The position numbers and the translations under genes were made by a program. From Allantophomopsis cytisporea (lineage: Eukaryota; Ascomycota; Leotiomycetes; Phacidiales; Phacidiaceae), in contig CP103037.1 in assembly GCA_024752435.1 (NCBI GenBank), positions 992,001 to 1,056,000 on the forward strand: a stretch of 64,000 nt of DNA, in the 5' to 3' direction. Below the pieces are notes generated by a model. The model saw only the letters and a program-made list of their open reading frames with translations, had not been told where the DNA came from and ran no database searches. Numbering within the stretch: position 1 is the stretch's first letter; each line of letters opens with the position of its first letter. Positions 10,490-21,275 of this stretch are shown piece by piece.

Positions 10490-11357
10490 ATGTCGACGGC
10501 AAAAGCACAGCAGTATAAAGAGGAGGGAAACGCATGTTTCAAAGCCGGAGACTGGGCGGGGGCGGATGCGCTGTATTCCAAAGCGTGAGACTTGCATCTG
10601 TCTTTGCCTTTTCCATCATTGACAATTGTGACGCAGAATCATACAGGACCCCACGAACCCGTTATTATGGACGAACAGAGCCATGGCGCGCTTGAAGCTC
10701 CACAACTGGGAGGGCGTTATTAGTGATAGCGAGGATTCGATGCGCTTACTGCCTGTCCAGTTCAAGGCGAACTATTATATTGCGCAGGCGCAGCTGGAGC
10801 TAGGCAGGCCGAGGGATGCGCTCGAGGCAGCGTTGAAGGCATATGATATATGTGTCAAGACGAATGACAAGAGCTTGGCGCTTGTAGTGGCGCTCGTGCT
10901 GAGGTGTAAGAAGGAGAGGTGGGAGAAGAGAGAAAGAATGAGGCTACGAGAAAGAAAGGACTTGATGAATGAACTGACAGATATGCTGGAGGCTGAGAGA
11001 GATTCTCTACTCCGTGAGGAGGAGAATCCGAGCGAGAGAGCTGAGATTGAATCACTATATGCTGGCAAGATTCAGGAATTATGGGAGACTTTCGGGCGGG
11101 CGAACAAGGAGTTGGAGAAGAGGGAGGTGCCGGATTACTTTATTGATGATATCAGTTTTGCTATTATGCATGATCCCGTGGTTACGAAGACTGGTCACAG
11201 CTATGAGCGTGCAAGTATCATGGAACACTTGAAAAGGAGTGCTACAGATCCACTGACGAGGGAGCCCCTGAAGGCGGAAGATTTGAAGCCAAATTTGGGG
11301 CTGAAATTGGCAATCGAGGACTGGATTGCTAACAATGGATGGGCAGTGGATTGGTGA
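10490..11357 (+). CDS. CHIP/STUB1-like TPR and U-box E3 ubiquitin ligase
   Basis: Exons 10490..10584 and 10637..11357 (271 aa), intron 52 bp. The first exon supplies the first TPR helices (AQQYKEEGNACFKAGDWAGA), continued by TNRAMARLKLHNW and a third repeat, so an N-terminal three-TPR clamp at about 1-115. A long charged helical region (about 120-190) follows, then a U-box at about 196-262 (VPDYFIDDISFAIMHDPVVT, then GHSYERASI and DPLTREPL). This is the order in human CHIP (303 aa), which binds Hsp70/Hsp90 EEVD tails and ubiquitinates clients. U-boxes need no zinc ligands, and the hydrophobic/Pro pattern is kept. To my knowledge budding yeast lacks a CHIP orthologue while many filamentous fungi have one. 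Confidence 0.93.
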
Positions 11358-11773
11358 TAAAGATTGGAAGGGATTTGAAGGATGCGTAATGTGGAGGCAG
11401 ACTGACAGCCTCGTCATATTCATCTCGTACATAGAGCCAGCCTTGATTGCACATGGGGAAATACAGGGCCAAATGAAGCGATCTGCTGAATGAACTAAGA
11501 GGGGGCAAGTTTGGGTGGCGTTAAGAAAGCGGTTTTCTGAAATGAGCGACATCGTATGCGGTGATCATATGCATGAGATACCCTAAGCAAATAGTAGACG
11601 AATAATCACCATGATAGTGACTGTTCTGTTAGTATAGAACAGTCATCCCAAGAGTTGTTATATAAATGCAAAGGACTCGATTCCAAATTAAGATTCTATC
11701 TGATGCAGCGCTTCTAATGTACAGTTTGCGCTCTCCCAAACATTTCCTAACGATACTAGGCCTCGACGATGAC
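11358..11773. other. Convergent intergenic CHIP-like/QCR10
   Basis: 416 bp shared by two 3' ends. Nothing else recognised. Confidence 0.6.
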
Positions 11774-12481
11774 TTAGAATGGGTTGTCAGATGCTGGGAT
11801 CTCCTTGACAAAGTAGCTACCAATGACTGGGGCTTTCTGTGCATGAATTAGTATTCAGTGTAGCTGCTTTTGAGGGCTAATTGTGAATGGCTCTTACTTG
11901 GAGAATGTCCCGGCGTACTCTTGGGATGTCACTGAAGAAAAAGATGGCAAAGATACCAGCAGCACCACCGAAAGCTCCGAGGGTCATTCCACTGTTATGT
12001 TCCAGTCAGCAAATCTCCTTTCCATATCTTCCACGCTCTCAACGCTCTCATAGCCTCGACTACCCCCCCAACTATCATGACATCCGTTCGTTTCGCGCTA
12101 ATTAAAACACCATGTCTTGCTCTCAGGATGAGGTATGCGCGCGATTCAAGAAATCCCAAATCCGTCTGGGCGTTCGGAGGAGTTGAGGGATGTAACGTAC
12201 AGTCTAGTAAGCTGCTTGACGGTCCATCCGGCAATGTGTGGCTGGACCTTGTACCTGCGACATATATGTTAGCCTCATCTATCCAATTGAGTAACTCATC
12301 CGCCTGCCTTCAGCTCTCTCGGTATACATACTTTGGACCGTATGGGGACTGGTAGGTCTTGTAGGCTGGTCGGGAAACGAAAGGCGTGACGCCAGTACCC
12401 TTGTTGAGCTGCGAAGAGACTGTAAGCTTGGATTACAACATATTCAGAGGTTCTGTTTCTTACATCGCCAAGGACTGCCAT
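11774..12481 (-). CDS. QCR10: Cytochrome bc1 complex subunit 10
   Basis: Five exons on the minus strand: 12481..12464, 12408..12332, 12254..12201, 11991..11898, 11836..11774 (101 aa); introns 55, 76, 209 and 61 bp. Every intron has GT/AG ends and the phases add up. The product runs MAVLGD, KGTGVTPFVSRPAYKTY, SPYGPKYKVQPHIAGW, then one membrane helix (GAFGGAAGIFAIFFFSDIP), and ends QKAPVIGSYFVKEI plus ASDNPF. The pattern of a single TM helix followed by a P-x-x-x-D-x-x-x-K-x-P-x-x-G segment and terminal xxDxPx matches yeast Qcr10, the small peripheral subunit of mitochondrial complex III near the Rieske protein. Found only by joining short exons; the first coding exon is 18 nt. Divergent from the dioxygenase gene. 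Confidence 0.88.
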
Positions 12482-13116
12482 TGTGATGATCGTTGTGGAG
12501 TGTTCAATTGCTGATGGAAGGGGGATAGTCGTCGATGTCGGCGAGAACTTTGGAAAGCGAACTGTCGGGCGGAGAGTCCTTAGGCCACAAGGCATCAATA
12601 AGTTACGTTTATTGGACTACCACTATACCTTACTAATACATGATTCGACAATGGCTCGTGTATCGAGTTTAATACTCAGAACAAATCTACCATCTAAAAG
12701 CTTAGAAACTATTGTGTATATACCGGTTCCATTATATGGATATGAACAAAGAGATACATAAATTTTTACAATAAGAACATAGACAATTATTTCTAAAAAG
12801 GGTCTGATGCTAGACCGCTACGGCTTTACTGGAGAACTCGCAGCTAATTCACGTGATACAGCCTAAGAAAACGAAACGACTATCATTAAGATAGGTAATA
12901 TTTTGACGAGAGTGGGGTGAAATAAATCCGGGGAAGCATGGTGGGCACTGTGTAGTATCCACAAAGTCTTCCTTTCAAACAATCTTTTGGACAACTTCCA
13001 TAGATTCTGAAGTGTGATTTTCCCTTTGATTTTCCCCTTGATTTAGAAAAGATCCTCAATAATAGGAACGGCATTTCCAGATTATCTCAGCCACGTCGAG
13101 GCATCCGGTTTTAACC
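12482..13116. other. Divergent upstream region QCR10 / dioxygenase
   Basis: 635 bp shared promoter region. It contains repeat copy B (12631-12756), about 150 bp upstream of the QCR10 start. The remainder is AT-rich and featureless to my eye. Confidence 0.55.
12631..12756 (+). repeat. Degenerate dispersed repeat, copy B
   Basis: Partner of 6803-6927 (same orientation, 5.8 kb apart). Both begin TACTAATA and share GACAATGGCTCG, then CTTAGAAACTA, then TGTGTATATAC, then a GATAYGAA/GATGGATGAA plus AGAGATA end. Divergence is spread evenly, as expected for an old non-coding repeat. Confidence 0.65.
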
Positions 13117-14593
13117 ATGACGATTTCTACTTCTACCCAGCACTCCAGCACTGAAATCCCGGTTATCGATATCGCTGGAGACGAATCACTGACAGGGCCT
13201 GCACTCATCCAGGCAGTTGCAAATTCCGGATTTGTCTATATCAAGAATCGGGGACAGGACATCCCGGTGAAGTCAATCGATCATACTTTTGATTTGGTGA
13301 GATACGAGCCTCTACGACAGTACACTTGGAAACTGAAGCTGACTTTTTGGACGTATAGTCTCGCAAATTCTTTGCTTCTCCAGTTGAAGAGAAAGAATCA
13401 TGTGTTATTCAGAAAAATGTTTGCCGCAATACTGATCTATCAAGTATTATCAAATGTTGACAGTTTGAAAGAACAGGGGATGGTCTGGAATGCACAGTGA
13501 AACTCTTGATGCCAAGAACCAGAGGGTAAGTCTACAATTCAACTGTTATCTGGGGTGCATCTTGCTAAGATTTCCAAAGGTTGGAGATTTCAAAGAGTAC
13601 GTAAAATTATAATGTGCCTCAAAACGTAATGATCTAGATTTGGTCCACATGATACTCTGTATCAAGTGAGATGATCTGAAAAGAGGACCTGCAGCATACC
13701 GTTTTGGGGACTCCAAAAAGCATTCCCAATGCTGTTGATCACAATCTAACACTTAACAATAACAGAGCCTTTAACTTCGGCGAGTTCAAAAACGGGAAAG
13801 CCCAACAACCACTTCCCCCAGCATTTGCGCCCTATGAGGCCGACATGAATGATTTCTTCACGGAATGCCACACACTCTGCCGGAAGATCCTAAAACTCTT
13901 CGGCGTAGGCTTAAAGGTCAATTCACCTACAAAATCCTCACCCATCTCCTCCATACTAACGTCCATCAGATCGACAATGAAAGCGGTGGCTCAACTTGGT
14001 TCTCCTCCCGCCACGACCCAGCTGCCGGCCCCTCAGGCTGCACACTCCGCCTCCTCTACTACCCCTCCATCCCCCCGACCTCAGACTACCGGCCCGACGT
14101 CGACATCCGCGCCGGCGCACACAGCGACTACGGTAGCATCACGCTCCTCTTCCAGCGGCCAGGCCAGCCAGGTCTCGAGATCCTGTCAGCCGACAACACA
14201 TGGGTCCCGGTGCCCGTCTTTCCACCGGGCACGGAATCCGACCCCTCGCCGCCGATCTTGGTGAACATCGGGGATTTGCTGTCGCATTGGACGAATGGGT
14301 TGTTGAAGAGCACGGTTCACCGAGTTATCTTCCCCAAGGGGGAGGGGGTCAAGGTTGGTGGCGAGGACAGGTATTCTATTGCGTATTTCTGCCATCCTGC
14401 AAGTGAGACGAGGCTGGTTCCGGTGCCGAGTGAGATGGTTAAGGAGAGAGAGCGGGAGAGGGAGTTGGGTGGGGAAAGAGTGCAGGTTAAGGTTCTTACT
14501 GCTGCTGAGCACTTGCACGAGAGATTGGCGGCTACGTATTTGGGGCTTTATGACGAGGACGATAAGGCGAAGAAGGTAGAGGCTACTGCTTGA
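13117..14593 (+). CDS. 2-oxoglutarate/Fe(II)-dependent dioxygenase (isopenicillin N synthase-like)
   Basis: Six exons: 13117..13296, 13359..13418, 13472..13525, 13580..13596, 13766..13916, 13970..14593 (361 aa). The N-terminal domain (EIPVIDIAG, then SGFVYIKNRG, then LSRKFFASPVEEKE, then GWSGMHSETLD and AFNFGEF) is the DIOX_N block; the double-stranded beta-helix carries the iron triad H205-x-D207 (GAHSDYGSITLL) and H271 (KSTVHRVIF), with the 2-oxoglutarate arginine R288 in RYSIAYFCHP. Length and residue order fit the fungal family, which oxidises varied small molecules; the substrate is unknown. Exon 4 is only 17 nt, and intron 2 needs a weak GTTTGC donor and AAAG acceptor to give KNNRGW; a cDNA would settle it. 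No biosynthetic cluster genes surround it. Confidence 0.87.
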
Positions 14594-15112
14594 GTGCGAT
14601 GATGTACTAATTGGACAGGTGGACAGTGTAATATTCTGAGGGGCAATAGGGTCTCGGCTATACGTCGCGTGCTGTGATCCCGAATGTTTAGATAGCCATT
14701 GAATTATCCAGAGAACGAGCTTTACAACTAAAATAAGATTCAGTTCGTTGACGGACATTTATGCATACTTTTCATAGCTAATATATCACACATCCTCCAT
14801 TTGCCAATCAAATGGATCTACTTGGGATTGACTAGTTGCATGCTTGTCTTAATTGATGACTGTCTGACTTCACGTCGAATCACAGAAGAGGTAAATAGGT
14901 GAACATAGATGCTGTGTGAACAACGAGGATCTCCCTAATCTCAACTCACCAGACATATATACACACCCACTACAGACACACAAGCTCAGCTCAGATGTCA
15001 TTCTTCAATATATCGTAGGTCATAAGTCATATCTCGTTTACTATATGCTATCCAACCCCACCTCTCCACTAGTCACAATTACAATCAAAACAAACGCTCT
15101 AGGGTATCTTAT
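14594..15112. other. Convergent intergenic
   Basis: 519 bp between the stop codons of the dioxygenase and the heme-oxygenase-like gene; contains both 3' UTRs. No other signal. Confidence 0.6.
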
Positions 15113-16543
15113 CTACAAAAGCAACCAAGCACAAACCGCCAGAAAGAGTAGAACCGCATAAACCACCACCTCTGTACTCGACATATCCACAATCGACCTC
15201 CTCCTCCCACTACTTTCACCACTACCAACAAGTATGCGCGACTCCTGCCGCGAGAACCGTCGACTGAGCGCCTCGAAATCAACGCCAAGGTTGAAGCGAA
15301 CGAGCTTCCCCGCCGAGCCAGCAACAAGGATTTCCCAGGCGGAGGACTTTCGTTCGGCGTCCTCCTTCACCTCGAAGCTTCGTTTGCGGCGCAGGCGTTC
15401 TTGCGTGACGAGGACGCTATCTCGACTCCTCATGACGGCATTCATGCCTCTGCTTTTCTCTAAGGGCATCCCTCCATCTACGGCCTTCAAATCCTCGCTA
15501 GTTGCACCTGCGGTCAGGCAGATGTTGTCGAGCTCGTTGACGACCTCGATCATGTGTTTGAATATCTCCTGCGCCTCTTGCACAATATCTTCCTTTTCAC
15601 CAGACGTGAGTAGCATCTCGGCGTCGGCAATGCGCTTCTTGAATTCGAGCTTGATGTCTTCGCCGTCCGCGTCACCTAGAAAATGGAAGAATTGTAGGCT
15701 GGAAGTAATCTTGGTAGGACTGTTCTCGCTGCTACCCATCTTCTTCAGCCGCAACTTCGGCATCTTGGTATCCTTGCCATTGTCGGTGTGCGAAGGGTGG
15801 TGTTCGATTGGTCGATGGAGAATGGTATCGGAGTGTAGATCACTTGCATGCGCTGCCCAGAATTCTGGGCCTGCGCCTTGGAGAGCAGCACGTAGAAAAC
15901 GTCCTCCCGCGAAAAGTGCCATGTAGAGCACCCAGGCGTAGGCTAGTAGTACGTGCGGCTTCGCTTCCACTGCCTTCTGCGTATGTGCTATGAACTCGGC
16001 AAGTTCCCCGTCTAGACTGATGCTTGCTAGCTTTTTCTCAATCTCATGATCAGATGTCTTTGAAAGAATGCGGATATCAGCGCGGAGTCTGCCCGAGCGT
16101 AGAAGTCCAGGAAGATGGAGATGGGAAAGGAGCGAGTGTATACGTGAGCAGATCGGGGAGTGGCAAGCAAGTGGCGAGTCGTCATCGTTGGGGAGAGTAG
16201 GGAGGCTCTGAGCGTCTACCTTGAGTGAATCAGGATTGCAGGTGTCTGTCAGATCGAAAGCAAATGCATCTTTGATACTCGTTGGCATTTGAGGCGCGTC
16301 GAGTATGGATTGCCATACCGATTCGAAAGTGATATAGATTGGAGTGATGTGAAGAATGCCTGCAAGATAGAGTGTAGGGTCCGAGGCGTAGGGTGGAAGA
16401 GCAAGAGGTAGTCGAGCCGTTATAAGACGGTTCAGTTGAGAATGTATTGGTCGTGTTGCAGCGTTAATCTGTTCAGGCAGTGACCATGTCTCGGCCGGTG
16501 TCGCAATCGGAGATGGCGTTGGAATTCCACCATCTTCAGACAT
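15113..16543 (-). CDS. Tail-anchored heme-oxygenase-like protein
   Basis: Single exon, 476 aa, ATG at 16543 (MSEDGGIPTP); the open frame upstream has no ATG. The N-terminal half has the all-helical heme oxygenase-like layout: the proximal-histidine helix NAATRPIHSQLNRLI (His34), SDPTLYLAGILHI with an aromatic helix, and the distal helix AYAWVLYMALFAGGRFLRAA, whose GG (about residue 212) corresponds to the flexible distal GG of heme oxygenases. A long charged insert and coiled segment follow, and the last ~19 residues are a hydrophobic tail anchor (VVVYAVLLFLAVCAWLLL). Yeast Hmx1 is similarly tail-anchored in the ER and degrades heme for iron recycling. This protein is longer and divergent; catalysis is likely but not proven. 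Confidence 0.8.
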   Translation of the reverse strand: MSEDGGIPTPSPIATPAETWSLPEQINAATRPIHSQLNRLITARLPLALPPYASDPTLYLAGILHITPIYITFESVWQSILDAPQMPTSIKDAFAFDLTDTCNPDSLKVDAQSLPTLPNDDDSPLACHSPICSRIHSLLSHLHLPGLLRSGRLRADIRILSKTSDHEIEKKLASISLDGELAEFIAHTQKAVEAKPHVLLAYAWVLYMALFAGGRFLRAALQGAGPEFWAAHASDLHSDTILHRPIEHHPSHTDNGKDTKMPKLRLKKMGSSENSPTKITSSLQFFHFLGDADGEDIKLEFKKRIADAEMLLTSGEKEDIVQEAQEIFKHMIEVVNELDNICLTAGATSEDLKAVDGGMPLEKSRGMNAVMRSRDSVLVTQERLRRKRSFEVKEDAERKSSAWEILVAGSAGKLVRFNLGVDFEALSRRFSRQESRILVGSGESSGRRRSIVDMSSTEVVVYAVLLFLAVCAWLLL

Positions 16544-19236
16544 TTTGATTATCTTAGGCTCTTGTAAGTGACTCAAGCAATGACTCGATGAGAAATGTGT
16601 AGAGCAGGAGCAGCAGTCTAGGAGGGGTTTCCTTTGTAAAACTGAGTGGAAGAGGTATTTATATTAGGGGAGGCGAGGATGCGGAATCAAAGTAGTAATG
16701 AGTAGTAACAGAAATCGAATGTGAAGAGGAAGGAATTAAGATAAGTATATGTATGTACAAGAGAGAGGAGCCGGCGGAAGACAAGAATCGTGATCAAGAC
16801 CAAGATCAGGCTCAGAATCACGCCTATTGTCTATGGAAGTATGTATGGATGTATACAAGAAAGAAGAAAGAGAGAACCAGAGAGTTGAAGTTGAGGTCGA
16901 GGTTAAGGTTGAGCTATGATCTCGGTGCGGTAGGTAAGTATACTCCACTCACGTTCGACGGACGGACGAGAAAAATTGACCAGGTACCAGATGCGGTGTC
17001 GCCAGATGATGAAATAGAAAGAAAGTCACGCTACTCTCTCAATGGAGAGTACTGGTGGTACCCTACTTTCTGACGAATTGAGCATGAAAAGGCGAGGAAA
17101 ATACATACTTTACAGTAGTGGAAGCGTCGGTACTCCGTACTTGATTAGATGAGAATCGAATTTAGAAATAGGTAAAAATATTGGATTTAATTGATTGATT
17201 GATAGATAAATAAATAATACAAAAGCAGACGCGGAATAAAAGGAAGCCAAGATACACTTAAAATCAAATCAAAATGATTTAATAAACATCATAGTGTCTG
17301 CATGCAAAATGGATGATGAATGAGAATGATGGATAATGGATAATGGACAATGACAATGACAATGGGATGTTCATTGTCTTATTCCTGACTCAAACGTACT
17401 TATCGCCGATCCGTCAAAAGTCAATGCAAAATCGCCGATGCATGATCGTCCAAACTATGACCCTTAGTGTCAGTGCATTCTTGTCACTTGCGGAGGGCCA
17501 TTGAGATTTAGATGAGTGATCACTGTAGGCCTGGACCCTGAGGCATATATAATCACGTGATAATGGATGTTCAACAACCGTGATAATGTCATGTAGGTAC
17601 CTTACCTTACCTTACCTTACCTTACCTTACCTAACAATATTAATACGTAGCAGATCCAGTTAGTAGTATATCAGAAAGACTTCATCGCTTCAATCACTTG
17701 AACTTCACTTTCCGGAGTAGCTATCGTTAATTCTTTGCTTCAACCAACCCTTCTTCCTATTGGCTCCTTGTGATAATCCTCATGGCCTAGCCCTACATGT
17801 ACATGAACATTCCACGTCCAAGCACTATACACTCACTCATGCACCAGCCTCCCAATTATATCGCGCGATGGTCAACCCTGCCATTTCGACAATCTGACAC
17901 CATGGGAAGAAGCAAGAATTCCTGGGCGACAAGCCTGCGCTGACACCTAAACCTGTTTGTTTTTTGTTTCTGTTTTTCTTTGTTGTGGTTTACAGCACAC
18001 CTACTCGGTAGCCTTCTTTGAGCCAACATGTACAAGCTCCCCCACAACCAAGTAGCCGGCTGAGTTCTCAGTCAACATGTCTTTATCGAAACTTCCATAT
18101 ACAATTTCCCCGGATATATCTCTTCCTGCAATGTTGGCATGTCGACTACCTAGACTATACAGCCTAATGTAACATCAAACGCCTTTCCCCGGACAGCTGA
18201 GTACCTATTAACATAAGTTATGCTTCGTACCGTTGTAAGATTTAAGCTTAGGATGGAGCAGATGCGTACTACGTAGAGCACAGTACATACATAGGTAGTT
18301 TGCTCTCGTAGAAGCACAGTCAGGGTTGAGTAGGTAGGCTAAAAGTGACTACACTCCCGGCTCCACAGCTCACTTTGTAGCCTCTGCATGTTCACCAGTG
18401 GCATTCAGGTGAAGCATGTGTAGAATCACGTACCAGTTTACATGCTCTTCTCGACGTAGTCCATTGCGTCTCTTTTCTGTAGTCGATATGTGAAGTCAGA
18501 ACAACGTAATAGTAAGCCATATTGCATCAGATCATAAGACAAAGTATATAACCGGGAGGAGTCTATAGGCACACACCGGGAGTTCATTCTCTTGCTTACG
18601 GTGATAAGAGCAACCTGGAGATCAAGAGAGAACTCACCACGATGACGTGAATGAGGCTATAAAACTGGCTTCAATCTTGGGGAGATGACTTGTGATCAGC
18701 CTTGAGTAGAGGAGGCATTCGAAGTTCCGAGAGATCCTTGAATCCGACCGTTCTCTGCGGCATATCATTTGTACAGACTGCTGCGTCCATCTTACATCCT
18801 GCGGAGCTCAAGCGAGATAACCCTTCCCTTCCCTCCAGCCCTGCTGATTGAATGAAGCCGACCGACGTCATTCGAGCACATCCGCTCGGTCAGTATATCC
18901 AAATATCGCCAGCAATTGCTTGGGCGACGAGGTCGGGCCACGAATAACAGGCTTTCCCATGTCGTTGAAGACGCACAATCTGACGTGTGTTGTCACACCA
19001 ACCACCTGCCTTTCGGACTCCACCAAGCCACACTACCTTTAAGAACAGTGTTGCATCCTCTTTCACAAAAGAGAGATGTGTTAGGCTGATAAGTGCTCCA
19101 TTATCATCACTCCATACTTCATCCCCTTGACTGGGCTCGCGTGCGTCTCACTCTCAACAAACTTCGTCTCATCTCGACATTCACATCTTTTTCCCAATCC
19201 ACCTCAAAAGAAAAGTCCACGAGGCAAGACTTCAAG
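16544..19236. other. Large divergent intergenic region
   Basis: 2.7 kb between divergent starts (heme-oxygenase-like and MARVEL genes). Contains a CTTAC microsatellite (17601-17630), GATAATG/ACAATG runs at about 17330-17362, TTGA/TAAA runs near 17189-17220, and a CACGTGA site near 17553. Open frames are short and lack family signatures. No tRNA-like B box was found by eye. Confidence 0.5.
17601..17630. repeat. (CTTAC)6 microsatellite
   Basis: Six perfect CTTAC units directly after GGTAC. Related CCTTA and CTTGA arrays recur at 33.7 and 43.6 kb. Confidence 0.92.
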
Positions 19237-19898
19237 ATGCTCGGCGGCATGATGTTCGCCTTTTGGCGCTTCCTCGAGATTATAACACTAGTACATACGT
19301 CCCATCACTACTAACGGCTGACTCCCGATACTAACCTCCCCAGATCCCCACACTCGGCATGCTCGCCTGGTTCGTGCACATATACACCGTGAACAACGAG
19401 TTAACTCCCGCCTACATCCTCGTCCTGTTCATCGTGTCGGTGCTCGCCGCGGCCTGGGCAATAGCCACGCTCTTCACCTACCACCGAGCGCGCTCGAACG
19501 CGTACTTCGTCTCCTTCGTCGACCTCTGCTTCGTCGGCGCCTTCATCGCCGGCGTGTACTACCTGCGCGGCATCGGGAGCGCAAACTGTACGACGTTCGG
19601 CACCGGCGAGACGCACGGCATTTCATTTGGCATCTTCGGCTCGGCCACCTTCAATGGCATTGGCATCAATGTCAATAAACCCTGTGCGATGCTCAAGGCC
19701 GCCTTTGCGTTTGGCATCATGAATTGCATCTTCTTCTTTATTACGGCTCTCCTCGCGCTGGCCGTGGGGAGGGGTGAGGTTGGTAGGAAGGAGACTTACG
19801 TGCGCGAGACCCATTATGCTCGTCACGGTCACAGAAGATCCGGCTCTCATCGCAGCCATCGATCTAGTCATTCGGGCAGGAGAAGGGTCTATGTGTAG
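19237..19898 (+). CDS. MARVEL-domain membrane protein
   Basis: Exons 19237..19290 and 19344..19898 (202 aa), intron 53 bp with a TACTAAC branch point. Four hydrophobic segments: RFLEIITLIPTLGMLAWFVH (across the junction), YILVLFIVSVLAAAWAIATLF, FVSFVDLCFVGAFIAGVYYL, and LKAAFAFGIMNCIFFFITA. The second loop holds conserved-looking Cys and Asn residues (NCTTFG and NKPCAMLKAAFAFG), typical of fungal MARVEL proteins related to Nce102/Fhn1 eisosome proteins and others. The C-terminus is a His/Arg/Ser-rich cytosolic tail (RRSGSHRSHRSSHSGRR). The coding region is clearly GC-richer than its flanks. Probable plasma-membrane organiser; exact role unknown. Confidence 0.85.
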
Positions 19899-21275
19899 AT
19901 GGTGGATGTGGGAACTGAGGGGGAAGGAAGGGTAGCAGGCGGCTGGAAGAAGTTTTTCTTATGATTGATGAGTGATGAGTGATACCTCTTTGTTACAGCC
20001 GGTCTTTCGATTCTCAATGTCTTATGTTTACGATGTAATTCTTTCATTCCGCTTACAGCGCGGAGATACTCTTTTCTCAGATAGTTAAAATTCAAAGATG
20101 TGCAACAGTTCTGGGGGTTTCGCAAAAACCAACATGGATAAATTGGATTGAAAATCAGCGAAATCGAGTGATGATTCTGAGAAGTAGGAAAACTTAGGAT
20201 GAAAAAAAAGAAAGAAAAGAAAAGAAAGAACTTCCATTTGTTATATGATAAGATCAGCTCCTGCCCCAATATTACTCTTATCACATTGATGAATAACCCA
20301 ATTATTTAATTTAAAAAACATCTAGAATCTATAACGAATGGTGGATCTACATGAGCTGTGCACACCCTACCCCTCCCCAGTCCTAAAGTTAAAGACTGAC
20401 CCAAACTTTGAAAGTCCCCGGGATTGTATCACATCTGGCCTATGTATAATGATAAAATTGTGCATAGATGGGTAACAGCAGCAGAAGCATGAATTTCATC
20501 CTGGTAAGGGACACATGCTCGCTGATACACTGATAAATACCAAAGGCATACAAGAGTATCAAGTATTGGGCTTATTAAATTTGGAGTGTATTGCTACGAA
20601 ATTCTACAGACGCATTCTCCAAGTATACCAAATTTAACAACGTAACATCTGCTAAATAGTATGACGCTTTATATGAAATCTCTTCTCTAAGAAGAAATGT
20701 CAATGTTCCTTTGTAAGATAAACTAGAACAATATGTATTAAAAGTAGCTTTAGTAACTCAACTTATACTCTCTACTTCAAACTACTCTACCACCTCTACT
20801 CATCTTAGTCGTTGCAGTACCTACAGTATGTGTGTAGACAGTAATAACTATCTCATCTCACTTTAGGCATCCATACCTTTCATCTTGCAGCAGCAGTAGC
20901 AGCACGTTAGTGCACTAACAAGGAACAAACAACAGACAACTCAGAGCTGCCACCAAGATGTGATCGAGTGCGATCGTAATTGCGATGGTGATAGTCATGA
21001 TAGACTGCATATCGATGTGAGTGGATGATTGACTCTTCATGTATAAATGCTGCGTATGCCCACTTTCTATCTGCTTTTGTACACTCTCCATTCCATGTTG
21101 AAGGGAGGTTGATGGGTGAGGTAAGTATGGAACTCCTCACGGATAGACCACAGCGTTATGAAGGTTTGTTGAAAGATGGGGAAATCCTCCGACTTAAGTA
21201 CTGCCGTCTTGATCCCTCATCAGTATTTCCCTATTCGTATCTGCTGAAATTTTGTCCTCGTCTATCGTTACGCTT
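19899..21275. other. Convergent intergenic MARVEL/ADE8
   Basis: 1.4 kb, AT-rich in its middle. An A/G-rich run near 20190-20230 (AAAGAAAAGA units) is the only simple sequence. Short open frames lack support. Confidence 0.55.
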
